This document shows positions 53,480-61,120 of a DNA stretch of 64,000 nucleotides, piece after piece; position 1 is the first letter of the stretch, and each line of letters starts with the position of its first letter. This stretch comes from Hyphomicrobiales bacterium. Its GTDB lineage: Bacteria; Pseudomonadota; Alphaproteobacteria; Rhizobiales; Rhizobiaceae. The position numbers and the translations under genes are program-made. The notes under the pieces are model-generated. The model saw nothing but the letters and a program-made list of their open reading frames with translations, searched no databases and was not told the origin of the DNA. The stretch covers positions 1 to 64,000 of the forward strand of contig UCGV01000001.1 in the NCBI GenBank assembly GCA_900471925.1, in the 5' to 3' direction.

Positions 53480-54298
53480 TCAGTCCTTGATAACGGAAAT
53501 ATCCGGCGCGTCCACGGCCTTCATGCCGATGACGTGATAGCCGCTGTCGGCGTGATGCACTTCGCCGGTCACCGAGCGCGACAGGTCCGAGAGAAGATAG
53601 AGGCCGACATCGCCCACTTCCTCGATCGTCACGGTACGGCGCAGCGGCGCATTGTATTCGTTCCACTTGAGGATGTAGCGGAAGTCGCCGATGCCGGAGG
53701 CGGCAAGCGTCTTGATCGGGCCTGCCGAAACGGCGTTGACGCGAATGTTCTTCGGTCCGAGGTCGACGGCGAGATACTTGACGCTGGCTTCGAGAGCAGC
53801 CTTGGCAACGCCCATGACGTTGTAGTTCGGCATCACCTTCTCCGCACCATAATAGGTGAGGGTGAGCATAGCGCCGCCTTCCGTCATCAGCTTCTCGGCG
53901 CGACGGGCGACCGAGGTGAAGGAGTAGACGGAGATCTGCATCGTCTTGGCAAAATTATCAGCCGACGTATCGACGTAACGGCCCGTCAGTTCGTCCTTGT
54001 CGGAGAAACCGATAGCATGCACGATGAAATCGATCTTGCCCCAGAGCTTCTCGACATTCTCGAAAACGGCATCGATCGTGGATTCATCGCTGACGTCGCA
54101 ATGGCCGATCATGACAGCGCCGATTTCGGCAGCCAGCGGTTCCACACGCTTCTTCAGGGCGTCGCCCTGGTAGGTGAATGCAACTTCTCCACCCTGCGCA
54201 TGAATGGCCTTGGCAATACCCCACGCAATCGAACGATTGTTGGCGACACCCATGATGACGCCGCGTTTGCCTGCCATGAGGCCGGATGCTTGAGCCAT
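53480..54298 (-). CDS. fabI: enoyl-[acyl-carrier-protein] reductase (NADH)
   Basis: Reduces the trans-2-enoyl-ACP double bond in each cycle of type II fatty acid synthesis. The 272-residue protein has the FabI type nucleotide site GVANNRSIAWGIAKAIHAQG, HAIGFSDKDELTGRYVD, the YxxxxxxK catalytic pair in NYNVMGVAKAALEASVKYLA, and GPIKTLAASGI. Rhizobia often have two fabI copies, so I do not assign a number. It follows the J-domain gene and precedes the phosphatase gene. It has a short leader of its own between 54299 and 54420, so an internal promoter is possible. Confidence 0.96.
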   Translation of the reverse strand: MAQASGLMAGKRGVIMGVANNRSIAWGIAKAIHAQGGEVAFTYQGDALKKRVEPLAAEIGAVMIGHCDVSDESTIDAVFENVEKLWGKIDFIVHAIGFSDKDELTGRYVDTSADNFAKTMQISVYSFTSVARRAEKLMTEGGAMLTLTYYGAEKVMPNYNVMGVAKAALEASVKYLAVDLGPKNIRVNAVSAGPIKTLAASGIGDFRYILKWNEYNAPLRRTVTIEEVGDVGLYLLSDLSRSVTGEVHHADSGYHVIGMKAVDAPDISVIKD

Positions 54299-54420
54299 AT
54301 TTCGCTTCCCTAGGAATTCTGATGATCCTGCCTATGGCATAGGCCGTTAATCGGTTCAAGCAGGCCCAAGATCATCAACTGTTAGGGATCGTAACAAAGG
54401 GTGCGATTGTCACCGAAATT

Positions 54421-55614
54421 TCATAAAAACAGCCCTTCACGCATGCTGCGCATGAGATCCGTGACCTTATCGTCGGGTTTTTCCCACAACATAATGCGCA
54501 ATTCCACGACGAGATCGCCGCGTCCGCCGCTGTCGTTCGGCAGGCCTTTGCCGGGAACACGGATGGTCTTGTCGGAGCCGGACCAGGCCGGTACCGTCAC
54601 GTTGACAGGTCCCTGCGGACCATCGACGCGCGCCTCGGTGCCAAGCACCGCGTTTTCGATATTCAGCGGCAGCACCGCATGGACGTCGAAACCATCGACC
54701 CTGAAACGGGTGTCCGGCGCAATGTGGATATTGATGACGGCATCGCCGCGCAACATGCCCGGCAGCTTGAAACCCTGGCCCTTGAGGCGGACCTGATGGC
54801 CTTCGGTTGTGCCGGCCGGCAGGGCAAATCCCACTTCGCGGCCTTCCGGAAGGGCAACCGTCGTCCAGCTTCCCTTGATGATGTCTTCGACCGTTACCGT
54901 CGCGGTTGCGACCTCGTCAGGCGCCTTCTCGACGCCAGCCTGGCCCGCGCCGGTAAAGCGGCGCACCAGCGAAGTCAGCAGGCTGAGCGGCAGAGACATG
55001 TTGGCGCCGCCGGCAGCCTCCATGGTCTCTTCTTCCGATCTGCCGGTTTCGGCTTCCGTGGCTTCCTGGTCAGACTGCTTTGCAGCCTCGGCCGCGTTTG
55101 GTTTGGCCTGTCCCTGCTGTGCCTGTCCTTGTTGGGATTGCGCTTGCTGAGCTTGTGCACCGGCGGCGCGGCCTGTCTGAGCGCCGAAAATGCGTTCGAC
55201 CATTTCTTCGGCGGCTTCGGATGTACCGGCCTGCTGCTGTTTGGCGCCTGCTGCGGCAGCTGCCTTCTGCGCATTGGCATTGGCACGGGCCAGTTCTTCC
55301 ATGACGCGCTCGGCATTGGCCTGCGCGGCCTTGGCGCGGGCGGCGGCCTCACGGGCTGCATGCCGCTGCTGCATGATCGTCTGTTCCTGCTTCTTGGCTT
55401 CCGCCATCCGCACGGCATTATCGAAGAGATTGCGCTTTCTCGGGTCTTTCAATGTTTCATAGGCGCGGCCGATCTCGGCGAAACGCGCGGTCGCCGTGGG
55501 GTCGTCTCGATTATGATCAGGGTGCACCGCCTTGGCCATGTTGCGCCAGGCTGCCTTGATTTCGTCTGCTCCCGCGTCACGCTTGACGCCCAGAACCTTG
55601 TATGGATCGCGCAT
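54421..55614 (-). CDS. J-domain co-chaperone, DnaJ/CbpA-like without zinc finger
   Basis: A 397-residue J-domain protein. DPYKVLGVKRDAGADEIKAAW with the HPD tripeptide (VHPDHNRDD, about 33) forms the J domain that stimulates DnaK ATPase. A long Ala/Gln-rich coiled linker (~80-200) replaces the Gly/Phe and zinc-finger regions, and a DnaJ C-terminal substrate-binding domain follows (DIIKGSWTTVALPEGREVGF; LPGMLRGDAVINIHI). This layout matches CbpA-type proteins. The ATG at 55614 fits the usual MRDPY start; a further ATG at 55638 is also possible, and neither has a clear ribosome-binding site. Confidence 0.9.
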   Translation of the reverse strand: MRDPYKVLGVKRDAGADEIKAAWRNMAKAVHPDHNRDDPTATARFAEIGRAYETLKDPRKRNLFDNAVRMAEAKKQEQTIMQQRHAAREAAARAKAAQANAERVMEELARANANAQKAAAAAGAKQQQAGTSEAAEEMVERIFGAQTGRAAGAQAQQAQSQQGQAQQGQAKPNAAEAAKQSDQEATEAETGRSEEETMEAAGGANMSLPLSLLTSLVRRFTGAGQAGVEKAPDEVATATVTVEDIIKGSWTTVALPEGREVGFALPAGTTEGHQVRLKGQGFKLPGMLRGDAVINIHIAPDTRFRVDGFDVHAVLPLNIENAVLGTEARVDGPQGPVNVTVPAWSGSDKTIRVPGKGLPNDSGGRGDLVVELRIMLWEKPDDKVTDLMRSMREGLFL

Positions 55615-55903
55615 TGTTTGCACCGTCGCTGTCTCCATCCGGGAGGCGTGTTCCTCGTGGCCGTGCCCGGAAATCGAATATCAACTCTTGACGCGCCGTT
55701 CGGTTCGCTCCTGCGATAGTGAAGGCCCGCTCATCGGCTGATCGTGCCGGGAGAGTTACTAATCACTTCTTATTTCTTGCAGCGGATATGGGGTGTTTTG
55801 CCGCGAATGGTTAGTCTTTCGCTAAACATTGATGCGAATCGCCTGTCGGCGTTAACCGTGCCGATCAGGGCGCGCGAGGCAGGGAAGCGGTGAACAGGCG
55901 GTA
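55615..55903. other. Intergenic region between J-domain and lipoprotein genes
   Basis: About 290 nt between two minus-strand genes. I see no convincing gene. A CTTGAC hexamer on the + strand (55687-55692) resembles a rhizobial -35 element, but the possible -10 (CTGCGA after 18 nt) is weak and no + gene follows. A small RNA is possible but unproven. Confidence 0.35.
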
Positions 55904-56362
55904 TCAGCTTTCCGGCTGGAAGCTCAGGAGTTGCCAGTTGCCGCCGCCGACGAGGCAGGTCTTGCCGTAGAATTTCGCGATGCCGACATAGGAGTGCCGC
56001 GTCGTGCGGAACTGCCGGCAGACCTGGCCGGCGTCATTATTCTCGACAATCGTATCGATAACGCCGGCGCTGCCGGTCGAGGCATTGGCCCAGGGCAGCG
56101 GTTGCCCCTCGAGCTTCTGGATATCGGCTGACGTCACGGCATTGCGCACCGTCATCTCGTCGGAAAGCGTATCTGTGCTGGGGGCCGGCTGCGGCACGGT
56201 GCCGGTCGCCACCGCACGGTCGACCTTGGCCGAACTCAGGAAATCGAACCCTCCGGCCACACAACCGGATAGTGACAGCATTGCAATACCGATGACGGAG
56301 AGTCTGAAGCTGCGGCGCAGCGAACCCTTTGTATAGCGATACGTCTTTGCTATGACTTCCAC
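55904..56362 (-). CDS. Small lipoprotein, surface-antigen (RT0821/Lpp0805-like)
   Basis: A 152-residue predicted lipoprotein: basic N-terminus (YTKGSLRRSFRLS) then VIGIAMLSLSGC, a lipobox with Cys at about residue 33. The C-terminal half resembles the RT0821/Lpp0805 surface-protein domain (CRQFRTTRHSYVGIAKFYGKTC, then GGNWQLLSF), with Cys that may pair. The start is GTG at 56362, with GGGAAGGA 5-7 nt upstream; longer frames run into pdxH. It is divergent from pdxH and lies upstream of the J-domain gene. Its role is unknown. Confidence 0.85.
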   Translation of the reverse strand: MEVIAKTYRYTKGSLRRSFRLSVIGIAMLSLSGCVAGGFDFLSSAKVDRAVATGTVPQPAPSTDTLSDEMTVRNAVTSADIQKLEGQPLPWANASTGSAGVIDTIVENNDAGQVCRQFRTTRHSYVGIAKFYGKTCLVGGGNWQLLSFQPES

Positions 56363-56374
56363 CCTGTATCCTTC

Positions 56375-56401
56375 CCCAGTCTCGCAGGCTGGGTCAGTTT
56401 T
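56375..56401 (+). promoter_or_regulatory. Hairpin with T-tract in the pdxH leader
   Basis: CCCAGTCT (56375-56382) pairs with AGGCTGGG (56386-56393), including one G-T wobble, followed by TCAGTTTT. It lies about 26 nt before the pdxH start. It may be an attenuator or simply a hairpin in the divergent promoter. Confidence 0.35.
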
Positions 56402-56426
56402 AAAAAACCTCGGGATTTGAATTAAT

Positions 56427-57047
56427 ATGTCGGCAAACGGGTTAACAGGTGGTGACTTTACTGAAAGTGGGGAGCCCTTCAAGCTCTTTAGAGAATGGCT
56501 GAAGGAAGCGGAGGCATCCGAAGTCAATGATCCCAACGCAGTCGCGCTCGCGACGGTCGATGAAGATGGACTGCCCAATGTCCGCATGGTTCTCCTGAAG
56601 GGTTTCGATACCGACGGATTCGTCTTCTACACGAATTTCGAAAGTCAGAAAGGTCGCGAAATCTTGGGGCAGAAGAAAGCCGCCCTGTGTTTCCACTGGA
56701 AAACACTGCGACGGCAGGTGCGCGTGCGCGGTCCTGTCGAAATTGTGACCGATGCCGAGGCTGACGCCTATTTCGCCACGCGCGCCCGCGGCAGCCGCAT
56801 CGGCGCTTGGGCATCGAAGCAATCGCGGCCGCTCGAAAGCCGCTTCGCACTGGAAAAGTCAGTTGCCGAATATACGGCACGCTACGCAATCGGCGAGATT
56901 CCGCGCCCGTCCTACTGGTCCGGTTTCCGGATTCGGCCGACCTCCATCGAGTTCTGGAAGGACCAGAAATTCCGGCTCCACGACCGCATCGAATTCCGCC
57001 GCCCGAGCCCGGAAGGCACCTGGGACAAGGTGCGGATGTACCCTTAA
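56427..57047 (+). CDS. pdxH: pyridoxamine 5'-phosphate oxidase
   Basis: FMN enzyme that makes pyridoxal 5'-phosphate from the pyridoxamine or pyridoxine phosphates. The 206-residue protein has [53 protein letters not shown] and the C-terminal [17 protein letters not shown], all PdxH landmarks. It is divergent from the lipoprotein gene. The leader contains a short hairpin with a T-tract. There are 4 nt between its stop and that of the convergent deacetylase gene. Confidence 0.96.
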   Translation: MSANGLTGGDFTESGEPFKLFREWLKEAEASEVNDPNAVALATVDEDGLPNVRMVLLKGFDTDGFVFYTNFESQKGREILGQKKAALCFHWKTLRRQVRVRGPVEIVTDAEADAYFATRARGSRIGAWASKQSRPLESRFALEKSVAEYTARYAIGEIPRPSYWSGFRIRPTSIEFWKDQKFRLHDRIEFRRPSPEGTWDKVRMYP

Positions 57048-57051
57048 GACG

Positions 57052-58086
57052 CTATTTCCGGAGTAGTTTCAAGGGAATGCCTGACGCCAGCGCCGCGACG
57101 TAGCGCGGCTTCTGATAGAAGCCGTTGAGCGAGAGCCGCGGCATGTAGGTGGCGTGGCCCGCGGCCGGAAAACCCGGCTGCGTCGTCACCGCGACGGCAA
57201 AGCCGAGATCTGCAGCGACATCAGCCTCTCGCCCTGTGGCTGCCTCCGGCGAGCCGTAGGGATAGGCGATTGCGCGGGGACGCACACCCGCGACCCACGC
57301 GACATAATCGGCCGAGATTTCCATCTCGATCCGCGCCTCGGCTTGCGGCAGCCGGCCAAGCGATCGGTGGCTGATCGTATGGGCGCCGAGACTGGCAAGC
57401 GGATTGGCTGAAAGCTGTCTGAGTTCCTGCGGCCCCATCACCAGATCGCGGGTAATCTCGGTCGGCTCAATCCCGTAGCGCCGCGCCATCGCATCCACCT
57501 CCGAGGTGGCTCGGGCCTCGTCCTGACTGTGGATAAATTTGGCAAAGCGCTCGAAGGCGTCCCATTTCCGCACGGGCGTGTCGAGGGCCAGTCTTTCCCG
57601 GCCGTTGCCGAAATTGAACTCGATGCTGTTTTCCCGGCCCAGCAGCAGGGCCAGTGTCTCCCACCAGATGCTGTGCGAGCCCTCCGCAAAGCCCTGCGTG
57701 ACGAAAACGGTAAAGGGCGCGCCATGCCGCTCGAAGACGGGCAGGGCGTGGACGAGATTGTTGCGATATCCGTCATCCAGCGTGAAGGCCGCGAAGGGTC
57801 GGTCATCGAGCGGATTGGATAGAAGCGACGGCACGGCGTCGAGGGCGACGAAACGATAGCCGAGGCGCTTCAGCCGCCGAAGAGCCGCATCCAAAAATTC
57901 CGGCGTAATTTCAAGATGTTCGTTGGGTTCGAACGGCTGCGCAAGATGCGGGCGCACATGATGGAGCGTAAAGATGACGCCGCGCCCGCGGGCCTCCTTC
58001 ATCAGGCCTGCGGCACTTGCCAGCCACGCCGCTTCCAGCCCGCCGCCGATCGCGATGCGCTTCAGACGCCGCTTCCATTGCCCCAT
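57052..58086 (-). CDS. Polysaccharide deacetylase family protein
   Basis: A 344-residue NodB-homology-domain protein. FTLHHVRP, then AAFTLDDGYRNNLVHALPVF gives the catalytic Asp pair, and LGAHTISHRSLGRLP gives the HxxxH metal ligands. A final segment IAYPYGSPEAATGRE matches a later NodB motif. The N-terminus RRLKRIAIGGGLEAAWLAS may be a weak membrane anchor rather than a cleaved signal. Such proteins remove N- or O-acetyl groups from peptidoglycan, chitin-like or exopolysaccharide substrates; the substrate here is unknown. It is convergent with pdxH. Confidence 0.92.
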   Translation of the reverse strand: MGQWKRRLKRIAIGGGLEAAWLASAAGLMKEARGRGVIFTLHHVRPHLAQPFEPNEHLEITPEFLDAALRRLKRLGYRFVALDAVPSLLSNPLDDRPFAAFTLDDGYRNNLVHALPVFERHGAPFTVFVTQGFAEGSHSIWWETLALLLGRENSIEFNFGNGRERLALDTPVRKWDAFERFAKFIHSQDEARATSEVDAMARRYGIEPTEITRDLVMGPQELRQLSANPLASLGAHTISHRSLGRLPQAEARIEMEISADYVAWVAGVRPRAIAYPYGSPEAATGREADVAADLGFAVAVTTQPGFPAAGHATYMPRLSLNGFYQKPRYVAALASGIPLKLLRK

Positions 58087-58321
58087 TTTATCCCTTGCCC
58101 CGCCGGATCACTACTGTCACATAGGCTATCAACAGCGGCGTTAAACCTTGCTGAATGACCGCAGTGAAATGGTTCTTTTACAGACCATTAACCAAGCGGA
58201 ACAAAAGCTTGGAAAAAACTTGGCCGTTGCCTCAAAGTCGCGCCAGATTGTGGGCATGTGTCACAATACGGGACAGAATTCTGGTTGCATTGAGTCGCCG
58301 GATACATTCGAGGGGAAGTGC

Positions 58322-59608
58322 ATGAAGACGTTTATGGCCGCCATCATGACCGCGGCGCTGGCACTTTCTGCCCCCGTTGCAGCCTTCGCCGGCAGCGCCT
58401 CTCTCGTCCTCGATGCCCGCACCGGCAGGGTTCTCGCCTCCGAAAATGGTGATACCCTGAACCATCCCGCCTCGCTGACGAAGATGATGACGCTTTATCT
58501 CGCCTTCGAGGCGCTGAACCGCGGCAAGATCACCTGGGATACGCCGATCACCATGTCGAAATATGCGGCTTCTCGCCCGCCGACAAAGCTCGGCGTGAGG
58601 GCAGGCAGCACGATCACTGTGCGCGAGGCGGTCTATGGCATGATCGTCAAGTCGGCCAATGATGCCGCCGCTGCCATGGGTGAAAAGCTCGGTGGTTCGG
58701 AAAGCAACTTCGCCCGGCTGATGACCCAGAAAGCCCGCCAGCTCGGCATGAGCCGCACGAGTTTCTTCAACGCGTCCGGCCTGCCTGACAAGCGCCAGGT
58801 GACGACGGCACGCGACATGTCCACGCTCGCCGTGGCGCTGATGAAGAACTATCCGAACGAATATCGCCTCTTCTCGATCGCGAGCTTCAATTTCCGCGGC
58901 CAGACCATCCGTGGTCACAATAATCTCATGTACCGCTACCAGGGCATGGACGGCATCAAGACCGGCTATACCAACGCATCCGGTTTCAACATCGTGAGCG
59001 CTGTCAAGGATGGCAACCGCCGCGTCGTCGGCGTGGTGATGGGTGGCCGCACGGCCCGCAGCCGCGATGACAAGATGGCAGCACTCTTCGACCGCTATAT
59101 GGGCCGCGCCACATCGGGCGGTGCCAAGCTGACAGCCAGCATCAATGCCAAGAATGAGGTCGAGGTCGCCTCGGCTGCGGAGGATACCGATGTGCCGGTA
59201 CCCGCGACCGCGCCGCGCATCGCCGACGATGCTGCCGCTGCCGCCCCGAAGGCGCTTGGTTATGCCGATGATGGCGTTATCCCGCTGGAACGCCCGGCGG
59301 CGATGGACGAGATCATGAATGCCGGCAAGACATCGAAGGCGCCCGCCGGCAAGGCACTCGGCTGGCAGATCCAGATTTCCGCAGCCCCGAGCGCCGATGC
59401 CGCCCGCGCACTGCTGGCACAGGCCCAGTCCGAGGCTGGTGCACCGCTCGTTTCCGCTTCCCCCTACACGGAAGCCGTCGGCAAGGGTGCCAATGCTGTC
59501 TACCGCGCCCGCTTCGTCGGCTTCCAGAGCAAGGAAGACGCGACGTCTGCCTGCGACGCGTTGAAGAAGCGTTCCTACGACTGCATGCTTCTACCCGACC
59601 ACGGCTGA
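58322..59608 (+). CDS. D-alanyl-D-alanine carboxypeptidase with SPOR domain
   Basis: Class C low-molecular-weight penicillin-binding protein, trimming the terminal D-Ala from peptidoglycan stem peptides in the periplasm. A signal peptide (MKTFMAAIMTAALALSAPVAAFA) precedes the peptidase domain with SLTK (SxxK nucleophile, residue ~58), SAN (~115) and KTG (~217). A Pro/Ala linker leads to a C-terminal SPOR domain (from about 345; WQIQISAAPSADAARALLAQ), which binds denuded septal peptidoglycan, so the protein should localise to division sites. The ATG at 58322 has GAGGGGAAG upstream; the frame is open much further but lacks homology. Confidence 0.95.
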   Translation: MKTFMAAIMTAALALSAPVAAFAGSASLVLDARTGRVLASENGDTLNHPASLTKMMTLYLAFEALNRGKITWDTPITMSKYAASRPPTKLGVRAGSTITVREAVYGMIVKSANDAAAAMGEKLGGSESNFARLMTQKARQLGMSRTSFFNASGLPDKRQVTTARDMSTLAVALMKNYPNEYRLFSIASFNFRGQTIRGHNNLMYRYQGMDGIKTGYTNASGFNIVSAVKDGNRRVVGVVMGGRTARSRDDKMAALFDRYMGRATSGGAKLTASINAKNEVEVASAAEDTDVPVPATAPRIADDAAAAAPKALGYADDGVIPLERPAAMDEIMNAGKTSKAPAGKALGWQIQISAAPSADAARALLAQAQSEAGAPLVSASPYTEAVGKGANAVYRARFVGFQSKEDATSACDALKKRSYDCMLLPDHG

Positions 59609-59640
59609 CTTACAGCTCTGGACAATAATAGGGAATCAGC

Positions 59641-59666
59641 GTTCTCCTTATAAACAAAAGGAGAAC
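59641..59666 (+). promoter_or_regulatory. Hairpin covering the Shine-Dalgarno of the MazG-like gene
   Basis: GTTCTCCTT (59641-59649) pairs perfectly with AAGGAGAAC (59658-59666) around an 8-nt A-rich loop. The right arm contains AAGGAG (59658-59663), the ribosome-binding site 7 nt before the ATG at 59671. In the folded mRNA the site would be hidden. Confidence 0.65.
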
Positions 59667-59670
59667 ATCC

Positions 59671-59979
59671 ATGTTGCAACGGCTCGCCGACCAGTTCGAG
59701 ACCTCGTCCTCAACCTATGCCGCCGCCAACGACATCGAGCGCGATGCCGACTGGTTTCTGCTGAAACTGCAGGAGGAGATGGGTGAATTGACACAGGCCT
59801 GGAACCGCCTCACCGGTCGAGGCCGGGCGAAGGGCCGCTCGCCCGAAGATATGGAACGCGACCTTGCCGACGAGACTGCCGATATCCTCGGCCATATCCT
59901 GCTCTTTGCCCGCCGCAACGACATCGATCTCGCCGCCGCGATCGAGCGGAAGTGGAAATTCAGGCCGGCGGCACAATAG
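59671..59979 (+). CDS. MazG-like nucleotide pyrophosphohydrolase
   Basis: A 102-residue all-alpha NTP-pyrophosphohydrolase of the MazG/PRA-PH superfamily. The metal-binding EExxE is LKLQEEMGELTQAW, and the second acidic motif is LADETADILGHILLFARR (ExxxD). It has the length of a single-domain dimeric MazG-like enzyme, such as the house-cleaning dCTPases, not full MazG. Its Shine-Dalgarno lies in a perfect hairpin. It overlaps the convergent downstream gene by 20 nt. The substrate is inferred only from the superfamily. Confidence 0.87.
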   Translation: MLQRLADQFETSSSTYAAANDIERDADWFLLKLQEEMGELTQAWNRLTGRGRAKGRSPEDMERDLADETADILGHILLFARRNDIDLAAAIERKWKFRPAAQ

Positions 59980-60574
59980 CCTCGCGCCTCTGCGCCATCC
60001 ACCATCGGCATTGGTCCTCGGTATAACCGAGCAGGCGCCCCAGACGATATTCGCTTTCGTCGGTCCAGCGCGCTTCGCGCGTCAGCGCGATGTAAGCGTC
60101 AAACCGCCACTCTTCGCTCGGCAATGCGTAGAAAACGTGCAGCAGGCGAAACGGTTCTTCCGCGAAAATCTCGACGCGCTCGACGATGACGCCAGCAACG
60201 ATGTGGGGCCGAAAACGGGCACGGATCTCTTTAAGGATCTCGGACCCATCCTCGTCCAAAAACACGGCGAACGGCTTGCGGCCGTCCAGCATCAGGGCGA
60301 GTTCGAAGTTCGTATGGACGAGATAGGGCGTGTTATCGATCCAATGCGGCTGCGTAAGCACGACCTCGCCATCCGGTTCGGGGAAGGCAAGGGCCAGCAT
60401 CAAGGACAATGCGTCCAGTTCGCTTTTTCCCAGATACAACAGATGTTCGACGATTTCCGACGTTTCTATCTCGAGAGTGGCCGCAACGGCTTCAATCGGC
60501 GCTTCGAAGCGCATCTCATGCGCTGAACACCCAGTCTCGGGCGACAGAAATTTCAGCAGAAATGTCTCCGCCAC
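59960..60574 (-). CDS. Protein of unknown function
   Basis: A 204-residue soluble protein with no family that I recognise. It has a helix-rich N-terminal part (PIEAVAATLEIETSEIVEHL), then a block VVLTQPHWIDNTPYLVHTNFELALMLDG, acidic segments and a C-terminal stretch with aromatic residues (WRFDAYIALTREARWTDESE; GYTEDQCRWWMAQRRE). No signal peptide, membrane segment or catalytic motif is visible. The protein-like composition and the length support a gene. It is convergent with the MazG-like gene, overlapping by 20 nt, and stands downstream of the GNAT gene in the same direction. Confidence 0.72.
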   Translation of the reverse strand: MAETFLLKFLSPETGCSAHEMRFEAPIEAVAATLEIETSEIVEHLLYLGKSELDALSLMLALAFPEPDGEVVLTQPHWIDNTPYLVHTNFELALMLDGRKPFAVFLDEDGSEILKEIRARFRPHIVAGVIVERVEIFAEEPFRLLHVFYALPSEEWRFDAYIALTREARWTDESEYRLGRLLGYTEDQCRWWMAQRREAIVPPA

Positions 60575-60619
60575 CAGATAGTACCCTATCAGCTCGATGT
60601 TCTGTCGCTGGAGCCTAGC

Positions 60620-61111
60620 CTAAATCGTCCGGCGATAGAACTTGCTGTCGACGGCCATCAGGGGGAAAGCCCGCGGCAGATCTTTGCCGGCGATCTCGGA
60701 AAAACCGTTCTTCTCGTAAAACCGGTGCGCGGCGATGAACTTGTCGGTCGTGCCAAGGAAGATATCAGTCACGCCCACATCGCCAGCATGGGCAAAGAGG
60801 GCTTCGAGCAACCGGGCGGCCACGCCATGTTCGCTCCCGCGCACTTCGGAAGCCACGAACATCTTGCGCAATGCCGCCTGGTTGTTGCCGATATCCTTGA
60901 GGCCGAGCGTACCGACGATGGCGCCGCCCTTTACCGCGACCCAGAATTGCCCCTTGCCGGACTGATAGAAGTCCGGAATGACGCGCAGGTCCGGCTGCGC
61001 GTCTGCCGTGATGTCGATATCGAACTCCTCGCGCTGGATCGGCAGGATGACGGAGATCACGCCATCGGCATCGTCAGGATCGAAGGTTCTGATTTCGATT
61101 TCGATCATCAC
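60620..61111 (-). CDS. GNAT family N-acetyltransferase
   Basis: A 163-residue acetyl-CoA-dependent acyltransferase. The GNAT core is visible as FWVAVKGGAIVGTLGLKDIG, ALRKMFVASEVRGSEHGVAARLL (the acetyl-CoA-binding RxxGxG/A-like loop is RGSEHGVA) and the C-terminal DIFLGTTDKFIAAHRFYEKNGF. The substrate is unknown. Its ribosome-binding site (TGAGG) includes the TldD stop region 9 nt upstream, so it is coupled to tldD translation. The start could also be one codon later. Confidence 0.92.
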   Translation of the reverse strand: MMIEIEIRTFDPDDADGVISVILPIQREEFDIDITADAQPDLRVIPDFYQSGKGQFWVAVKGGAIVGTLGLKDIGNNQAALRKMFVASEVRGSEHGVAARLLEALFAHAGDVGVTDIFLGTTDKFIAAHRFYEKNGFSEIAGKDLPRAFPLMAVDSKFYRRTI

Positions 61112-61120
61112 CGCACCGCC

